Assembly: GCA_013407085.1 (NCBI GenBank)
Contig: JACCGJ010000221.1
Coordinates: 1 to 64,000, forward strand
Length of the DNA: 64,000 nt
Direction: 5' to 3'
Origin: Atriophallophorus winterbourni
Lineage: Eukaryota; Platyhelminthes; Trematoda; Plagiorchiida; Microphallidae
Shown: positions 33,001 to 42,000 of the stretch, piece by piece
Layout of the letters: each line of letters begins with the position of its first letter
Position numbering within the stretch: the first letter of the stretch is position 1
Notes under the pieces: model-generated
What the model was told of the DNA's origin: nothing
The model's database searches: none
What the model saw: only the letters and a program-made list of their open reading frames with translations
Translations under genes and position numbers: made by a program

Positions 33001-36000
33001 GCATTCACGTTTTCTGCTGTTTTTGCTGTTTCAATTCACCTTGAAAAAAATAGTTTGCGCATAGGTGTGAGATTGGGAAGTACATCTGCCCTGCAGAGAT
33101 AGCAACGTACGAATTTGATTGTAACCGTCAAGGAGCCAACCACAGTAATAGTTTAAAGCTCTGCTCAGTCCCCGACATACCCAGCAAACTCCAATGAGAA
33201 TGGTGCTACCTGAATCCACACATACTCGTATTTTTCCACTACATATCCATATCAATAATATGCTTTTTTGCTCGTTCAAAAATTTGCGATGACCGAATTT
33301 CGAACATCAGTATAGTGAAACGACAATTCTCGAACGATTTCGCAAAGGTTGCACACTGCACTTTCGCCTAGCGAGCGGACATTCGGGTGTTTGTGTCAAT
33401 CATCACGTACACTTGTGAGGTGAACCAGAGCAAAAACATATTCATCATCGGTATGATCGATAATATTTGCGACTACTCATCCGTGCCAAGCCCATCGAAT
33501 TATTCACAAAGTTGATCACGACGGTTCATAATGGAAGCACTGGACTCGGGTTTCGCTCTTATTTGAGCTCATCAGCAGTGCATATCCTCCACAGACTTGA
33601 TCATTTCGAGCAATTGCGAATATCAATTGCAGTATTGTTTTTGGATATGTTTTGGCGCCAATCGTTAAGCGATTGTCAGTGACGATGATCAACATAAAAG
33701 CGATTCATTTGTTCTGATGTTAAACTACATTTATACGAATTCTAGTGACTCAGGAACGCGTAACATATGAATCATGGGGAGAATAGCAGAATGTGAATGA
33801 GGAGCAAAATACAGCCTTAGCAATCAACAGTCATACAAGTAGAATGCGCAAGGCGGAAAACGTCTAGATTCCGTCGATGATGATACCTCACATAAGTGTT
33901 GTTGAACATGATGAAGTATTTATTTGATACATTTCAAGGATTACACGTAAATGACAGAAAAATAATGTGCTCAATAAAAACAACAAATGATTCATAGAAA
34001 GTCTTACCGATGGGATAACGCAAATTCTTGTAGCGTTCTCCAAGTCGCTTGTGCAGATTCCAGTATTTTTGATTTGATCCCAGATCCCATTCTAGCTAGC
34101 TCATCACGAAACTGAAGGTGAAGACGCTTTCTGCCTTTGTGATGTGGGATCAAAGCCGCCGGGGACTGAGAAATGTGAGTGAATTTATAATGAAATAAAC
34201 AAAGTAAAACTACGAATCCTGATGCATGTTCTATAATTATTCGGAAATTGAAGAATTGTGGAAACAAGGTGAGATTCATCAGTGCAGAGTGGAATGAAAA
34301 TGTGGGAAACTAAATGGGTGTGTATGAAAGCACAAGCCAAATCCAGGCAAAGTGCCGCACAGTCAGAGACTGCACGTGGACTAAGATATTGTCAGGTTGC
34401 CAAGGCCTTGACAGTTAAAGCGAATTAAAATAGCAATAACAGTGAGATTTCAGCCTGTACTCGCATGCAGCTCACTACCGATGGCAACTGAATTTAGCAC
34501 GACGTTAGATGCGTAGCACTGAAGTGCTGCTGATGCGTATCATGTATAGAAAATGGAAACATCCACTAAATCGCACGCAATCTCGTGTGGTCGCTCGACG
34601 TCATAAACCATAGCCAAAGCATATTCGTGTGTAACCTAGACGGGTGGTGATTTACACAAGTCAGGAATGACCGAAAAGACAGACCCGCGGGATACAAGAT
34701 AGTCAAATTCAAGGTCGCTTAGCATAATAGGAACTACAGCTGTCATTTATTCGTGTGATTAATCACTAATAATTTAGTAATAATTTTTCTACACTATTAT
34801 CAATCCAATGATTTAAAACTATTGGCTGGGTGCACATCCCATTAATTGCGTGATTGTTAAACATGCATCCATCAGGACCAAGAGAACTGACGAACCACTC
34901 AGAAGAATACACGAAACGACGCAGTCCAAAGGGTCTCTTCATTACCTGAGGCAAATTTCATCGGACACTCGTTAAGCCGAAAGTTTGAGTGTTAAACATG
35001 AGATAGTCACGAGGCTATATTGATTGTTATATCGATTCGCCACCGGTAATGAGCTGCATGCGGAAACATGCTGCAGTTTCAATGTCATTTTGACTTTCCC
35101 ATATCTGTCTAGGCCTGCGTAACCTGACAGTATCTTAACCCACGTGCAGTCTTCGACTGTGCGGCGTTTTGCCAGGACAAAGCTTGTGATTTCATACATA
35201 CATACAGTCACGAGGCAAAGTGTGCAGGCAGCAACCAAAACCGTGTCGATTTGTAAAATAGACTGAATATAAAGTATGGTGTGTTATGTTCTTTGGGAGT
35301 AGCAAAAACGTGATAATAAAAGTGAAAATGTAGCACATTCTCGGTCGTCATTCAGTATTGGAAGCGTACATATTTACATGTGGTTGTTGTATAACAAATG
35401 AATAAAATATTGATATGGAGTATGAATAAAAGTAAGTCTAGAGTCCTGCTGAGTGTTACAGCCGCATTACCCTTGACGTTTGGCCAAAATTACACGGTTA
35501 AATGGTATCTGTCCTTAATCGTTGTGGCAATTGCATTAGCAAGGCGTTAGTAGTTACGAATGCTCAAGGTTTCACGTGACAGTACGATTGAATTGCATAA
35601 CATTAAACATCACACATCGGTTGAAGATAATTGACACGTCAATACAAGGTTCCTCTGAAATTCCAGCGAAAGAACTTAAGGAAAAATGGCAAACACAATC
35701 AGAAAAATACGTGAATACTTACACGATAGTCCGGATCTATTAGTGATTCCATCCTATAAGCCACGGGGTCGAAAGGGTGAAATATGTTGTAAAACCTTGA
35801 ACACGTTGGAAGACAATAGTCCGGAGAAAGCAGATGCACTCCACGCGCAGTTAAAAATAATCCCAAGGGCGATCCCAGCATGAAGAGCGCGTCAATCGGA
35901 AAACCCAGTTGCGGGTATACGACTTTGGGTACACCGAACCCAGAAAATTGAGTGGATTGCTTATGAGAATCGCAGATGGGTCGCGTGCAACCAGCCAAAT

Positions 36001-39000
36001 TTATTTCATTAGCCATCGAACTGGAATCGTAAGAGGAAAGAAGTCGCTCGATTTGCTGATGATCTACACCACCTTCCGACAAAATTCTGGCGAGTTCCGC
36101 TCTGCTGTGGGGCCCATAACCGTCAGAGTTCACTGCATCGCAGCTCGCCTGCGTAGGGCAAGGTTGGGCACTCCGTTCCTCATCTAATTGTAGTTCGTTT
36201 GGTGAAGAGATTCCACGTAGGGGAGATTGATGAGCTAGGAGATCAAAGGAAACAACTGCTCCCAAACTATGTCCGATGATAGAGAAGCCTCCCTGAATGA
36301 AAAAAATAGACAAGCTGGTGGGTATGAAGAAAATTAAGAGCATAAAAGTATGGCATTATAGACGGAGTTACACCATACTACTCTGCGACGCCTTTGTTCG
36401 GATGACACGAATTGGGAAACTTTTAATCCCGACGAACACTCAAGAATAAACCGAAGATGCAAGTTAGTTTAAATATTGCCAATGCATAAGATAAACAGGA
36501 AATGCAACATGATCACGGTGAGATCAAAGTGAAGGCAACCGATAATCAAAACAAGTCAAGTCAGTGTGAAATATCGAAATCATGAACTTCCTGTTAGTTG
36601 ATGTTGCACAATAAAAACGCTCATTTTAAGTCACGAAAAATCGTGATTTGAGTGAAAAACAAATCGATCGAATTGAATGGTTAGATATTGATACACTAAA
36701 TTCGAAAAACCAAGTCACAGATTAACAAAATAAACTAAATTTGGCATAGAAGCATACCTGATATTCGGGATTCCTCTTAAGAAAAACAGCTCGCAATCGC
36801 TGTAGATCATTGGCAACACTGTCCAAAACGATTTGACAATATTTTGAGCTGGTGTAAAACAGTATGTCCATGAGTGTCCCGTTGGTGAATTGACGCAGTT
36901 TCGGAATACTTCGAAGTGTGATCCGGCTTAAGCGCTCATCTACGCCAGTAGCATCCGAATGTAATGTATCGTGCCACATGATGGGCAAGAATTCAGGACG
37001 ACCAGCAGTTTCTTGCTGATGTTCCTTCACCATGCGTCTTGCAGTGTGCCTGGAAGTAATGAAGAAATGTTCTATATACGCTGGGTGTGTATGAACTCAC
37101 CACAGACTCGCGGCTCCCTTAGCTGTCTCTATTTTGTCTCAGTATGATTGCCAAATTGCGTGAGCTGTTTTATTTGGTGGCATCAGATGGACATACAGTG
37201 GTTTGCTATCGTAACTAAAAACCCTGGACACAAAAAGGTTCCTAGAAGCGATTCTAATAAGCCAAGTAAATATGCGACGAACGAGTCGAAAACGTATTAG
37301 AGCAAACAATAACCCACGCACCTATAGACGATATCTGCTAGGTCGAATATGTTTAGGTGCAATATCTCGCTAAGAAAGATGAAATTTTACGCTGCGGATT
37401 TGAAAAGAGTTTTAGCGAGTGAATAGAATAGAGAACTCTCATAAGTTGCATAACCCGCATTGATCTGACACACAAATGCAGGGTTCGTGCTGCCTGATCG
37501 CATCAAATCGAAACAGTGGCTGACAAACATTTTAAACCTGTGAATTCATTGTTACATACAACTTGTACAGCCAACCGTAGCAAACTGATTCGCCTTAAAA
37601 CTTGATCGATAATGGGTGTACGAAGGAACAACAGAGACCAAGTTTCACCGTCTAGACTAACGTCACAAGAGTTTAAATAAATTTTATGTGTACTTTAGAT
37701 TCGGAAGGGATATGAATTATATTCACCGTGCAGGCTGAATTCACTAAAAGCTGCAACCGGTTCCGCGATGCAATTAAAATTGCATTTTTTGCCAGCTCTC
37801 AATCCTTACTAGAGGTTTGGAGTATAGTTTAATTTTTTATAATGACACGTTGCCGGATCTATAGCTCCGTTAGTTGATCGATCGGAGTGCAAAATCACGG
37901 ATCCAAATAAAACTGAAATCAACGAAGTAATACATGCTGACGTAACGAATCGATATCAAAATCAATCAACATAAACACCATTTAGATAGCATCAACTGGT
38001 TCGTGAAAGGTCGGAAATAGCTACAACAAACAAGGAATGTATATATAGACGTGGTGTGGTGCATTTAAAAACGACATAATTACAAACGATTTCGGGTAAA
38101 CGTCTTTGATCAATTAACAACCTTATTTTTGTGAATTTCAATGTTTTAGCAGTAGTAATGGTAAAGTTGAACGTGAAAAGCCTACAACAGATAAACAGCA
38201 GCTTGGCTAAGACAGCAAAATTCTCAATACTGTACAGCGCCAGGAAAACAGCCGCATCAGATGAGTTGTAACAGATTATCAAATAATAATGCACTTGGTA
38301 CAGAAAATTGAGCGTAAGTAGCTAGCTAAAAAACAAGGTCACCAACTCACCTAAGAGCGTTCACACATTCGACTAAGCCTTGACCTCTCAAGTTGTAAAT
38401 AGACCCGATACCGTGGACCACAAAGTACACATGATTTACCGGGACACTCTCTCCTTCTTCAAGTTGCTCCAGCAGCTGTTGATCTAGTCCACGTCGTACA
38501 TAAACAAATCGTTCTTCGTAGTAATTTAGACCGCCTTCCGCAAGCTTCATGAAGGCATCCGTGGTCCCATGAGAGGAATCGTTATCCTCGAGTGTGTGAC
38601 AAGGTGAGGACCACGCGCAGTATTGTATCATTGACTGAAAATGACGTTTCCAATGGTGTGATTATTAAACTGCAGATTGGTGTTCGGTTTATAAAACGGT
38701 AAAAAAGAAGAATGTAGATAAGCAGCTAGGATAAAAATATTTCAAATGATACAATTTTTAACCTATTCGGTTAGCAGACCGCCAAAGTTAACAAAACTTA
38801 AATGAATACTAACTTGAGGACTGTTGAAAACATAGCGGTCATAACCTCCACGGGGATCCTCGGCAGGCAATTCGAAATGGTTTCCCCATGTTTGACGCTC
38901 TACGGCCGCTTTATATTCTGCTTCAAGTTGTTCACAAATTCTTTCAGAAAACGGTAGTACACGGTTTTCGTTGGGTGGCCTGAAAGGTAAATGAAAACCT

Positions 39001-42000
39001 CATTTAAATCGTTCGTTGAGGCAATTGTTTTGTGCTCGCATTGCTTTAACAATTTAGGAGAATTTTAGCGACAGAAACGTAGTTAAACTATGGTAAGGCG
39101 AATTAATGATGCCTTGGATTGAGCACTATTGAGCGCAGACGCGTTTGAGGTAATCCCACGACATCCCAAGGACCCAACCACTTATTTAAAATGGACCACA
39201 GTTTCCTTACACGGAATAATAGGCTTGCCCTTCAAATACCACACTCCCGCATTAACTGTCACCTGAACTTTTATCAAGTCCGTGTATGCCTCTGGAATAC
39301 TTTACCATCAGAAATGGTGTCATCACCAAGTGAAATGAAATTTAAACAATTCTTCAGTTAGGAGAATTAATTTCAATAATACTATGTTGTCCCAGGTTAT
39401 TGAAACTAAACAGATGCTACAAATTCTATGAACAATCGAAGTGGTTCCATTGCAATTCACAAAAAAATACGCGATATCAACGAGATGACACGCAACAGAA
39501 AATTTACATTTATTACTTTCTCGAAAGGAGGCGAAAGACCTCTCAAATATCTTAAACAAAGCCACACTAATTCTCCAATTTGTTATATTCCTTGTACCTA
39601 ACACTTGTTGAATTGTTTTGAGGTTTACCGCCATTTCGTTATCATTTTCCAAACTTCATCGTGCATGCTTCATCCATCATCGGCGATTTATTTTTATCAT
39701 TTAATTTACTTCATATTTTCACGCATTTTCATCACACACGGATGCACGCAAATGCGGATTTTGTTTCGAGCCCATGGGTTTAACCCCATCCACATGTGAG
39801 GGCACGTGATCTAACAGATTGGTCGTGCTAACCTTACGCAACAGTGGATTACCAGTTCACAGCCTGTCTACCATATCTCAGCTTATCGGTGATCTTAACA
39901 TGCAATCTAAAACATCCAGCTCCCATCGAACTTCAGCGATCCGAAGAATACGATTAAATCGCAAAATGGGTCAAACTATGAGTCTCAAAACGCAGCACAC
40001 ACACAACACATCGGACTAACCGGTGCAAGTTTGCGATATAGCCCAAATGCAACAAATATCAAACATCGCACATTGCTTTTTATGTATATGGTGCTAAATC
40101 GATTGTGTAGCTGAGTTAGGCGGTTTGCTACGGTAGGTGAAGAGATGACCGTCGGCCATATTCGAATGGTACACGTTGATTGTCTCTACATTTACGAACC
40201 TGGAGTTATATGCCTATGAATAAGCCCTATCGAGATTCGTTAACACAATGCTGCTTGACCTAGTCCAATCTTCGTTCTTGTATTCTTTGTTAGAAGCAAG
40301 CCATTAGAATAAATAAAATTGCTTAATCATGGACAAGTTATGTACGACATCGCTGCACTCAAATATGTGAAACAAAGCCTACCGATAGAACCACGTTGCA
40401 CGACGAACTTCACTGACAGGCTCATCCCAATACACAGCATAACGCTCACGATTCGTCAGAGATACGTCATACCGACCACCTTCAACAGGTATAATACGTT
40501 CAGTTTCCCCTTCCAAATTTGATGATTCTGAGCTTGATTGAAGACGAGACGCCGCGTTCTCCAGCTGGCAGGAATCGAAACGTGAGAAAGGCCACCATAC
40601 ACGGATCCCATTTACATTAGAGGCATAAAACCAACACGGACTGACAGGTCTGTAGGAAGCTGGCAACAGGCAAATGTGAAAAGTTGATTATGTGCTGAAT
40701 CATACTTTGACGCTGGTGTCAAATCTCTGAATTCGAGATGGAACCAGAATCGGATAAAATCGAATAAAATTAGGCAAGTAAAAGCTCAAGAATTCATGTT
40801 TGCAGAGAATTCGTTTACACACATGAGTATGCCACTAACTCGTGTATTCAAAACAAATCCATTAGCATTTCAAACCAGGCACTGTTGCATCTATTTTGAG
40901 ATGAACGCCAGTGTGTAAACACACTATTAACACACGTTTTAGAACGATGGCAACCATGCACAGATGAGACCAGAATGCAATTGAATCAAAAGAATGGCTA
41001 GGCGGCAAACGCTCAATATTGAACACTAAATAGAATTGGACTCTAATAGTGTGATCGAAGTTAAAGGTCTCTATCGTTCACGTCACGAAGGATAATTAAA
41101 TAACCATGCAAATAGCGTAGCGCTTCTCACATTTTAGATATGCAAAATAGAGCACAATGGATGGTAAACGAGGTGTGACGGTTAAGCTCTTGGGGTAACT
41201 CTCCTACACGTGCATATTCGATAACAAAAATGCGAAATGGAACTTGATAAAGAAGTGATTGGTTCGAATGAGAACTGTTCTTTCAACCAGAACGGATTAT
41301 ACAGCTCAATTGTAAAAAACATGTTGATTATCGACAACTGTCATAGCGAATTCTGCTTTGGTTTCCAGTTCACAAACGTAGACGGTGGGGAAAGAACCCT
41401 GAACAATTTCATTGTGAACACGGAAATTGATCGGCTTGCCCTTGAGTTAGAAACTGCTTCGTTTGAAAGGGTCCTTAAATGCGTGTGTAAATATTTTACT
41501 TTCTGATCTTGGTCGATCAGAGGCACGAATAAAAAATGATAAAAAAGACGAGCTACTAAAATCACTCAGCTACGTTTTCGGATGTATATCATCGTACATC
41601 GATGAGAAAAAATATGATAAAGAGATGTTATTTTTTACTAATAAAATGATGGCGTTAACAAAAAAGCTGATTACAGGTCAGCAATTACACAGCAAAAATG
41701 AGCGATGATGGCGAAAGAAGTTTAGCGGCGACATTTTGTTTATGAAATAAAGACATACTTGAGGTTGATGTCGCTTCTGAAGGAACGCCAGAAAACTGCT
41801 CAGTGGAGTCCACGGTTGTTGTAACGACATTAGAGTAATTCGGTGCCGAAGGTAGCTGTGAATACTGTGAGGGTGATGAGATGTCGGGTGGTAGGACATA
41901 CCGCGGGCGCGAAGATTCACTGTTGTTGGATAAAGTCTGTTAAAAAAGCCGAAAGATGGGTTTTGAAAATAACAACGAGGTGAGGTTGACCAAATTATCT

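Noticed and set aside
41678..41920. 80-codon - strand Met-started frame over the Pro/Ser-rich DDHD exon
   Set aside because: It is in another frame than the one that fits splice phases on both sides; a shadow.
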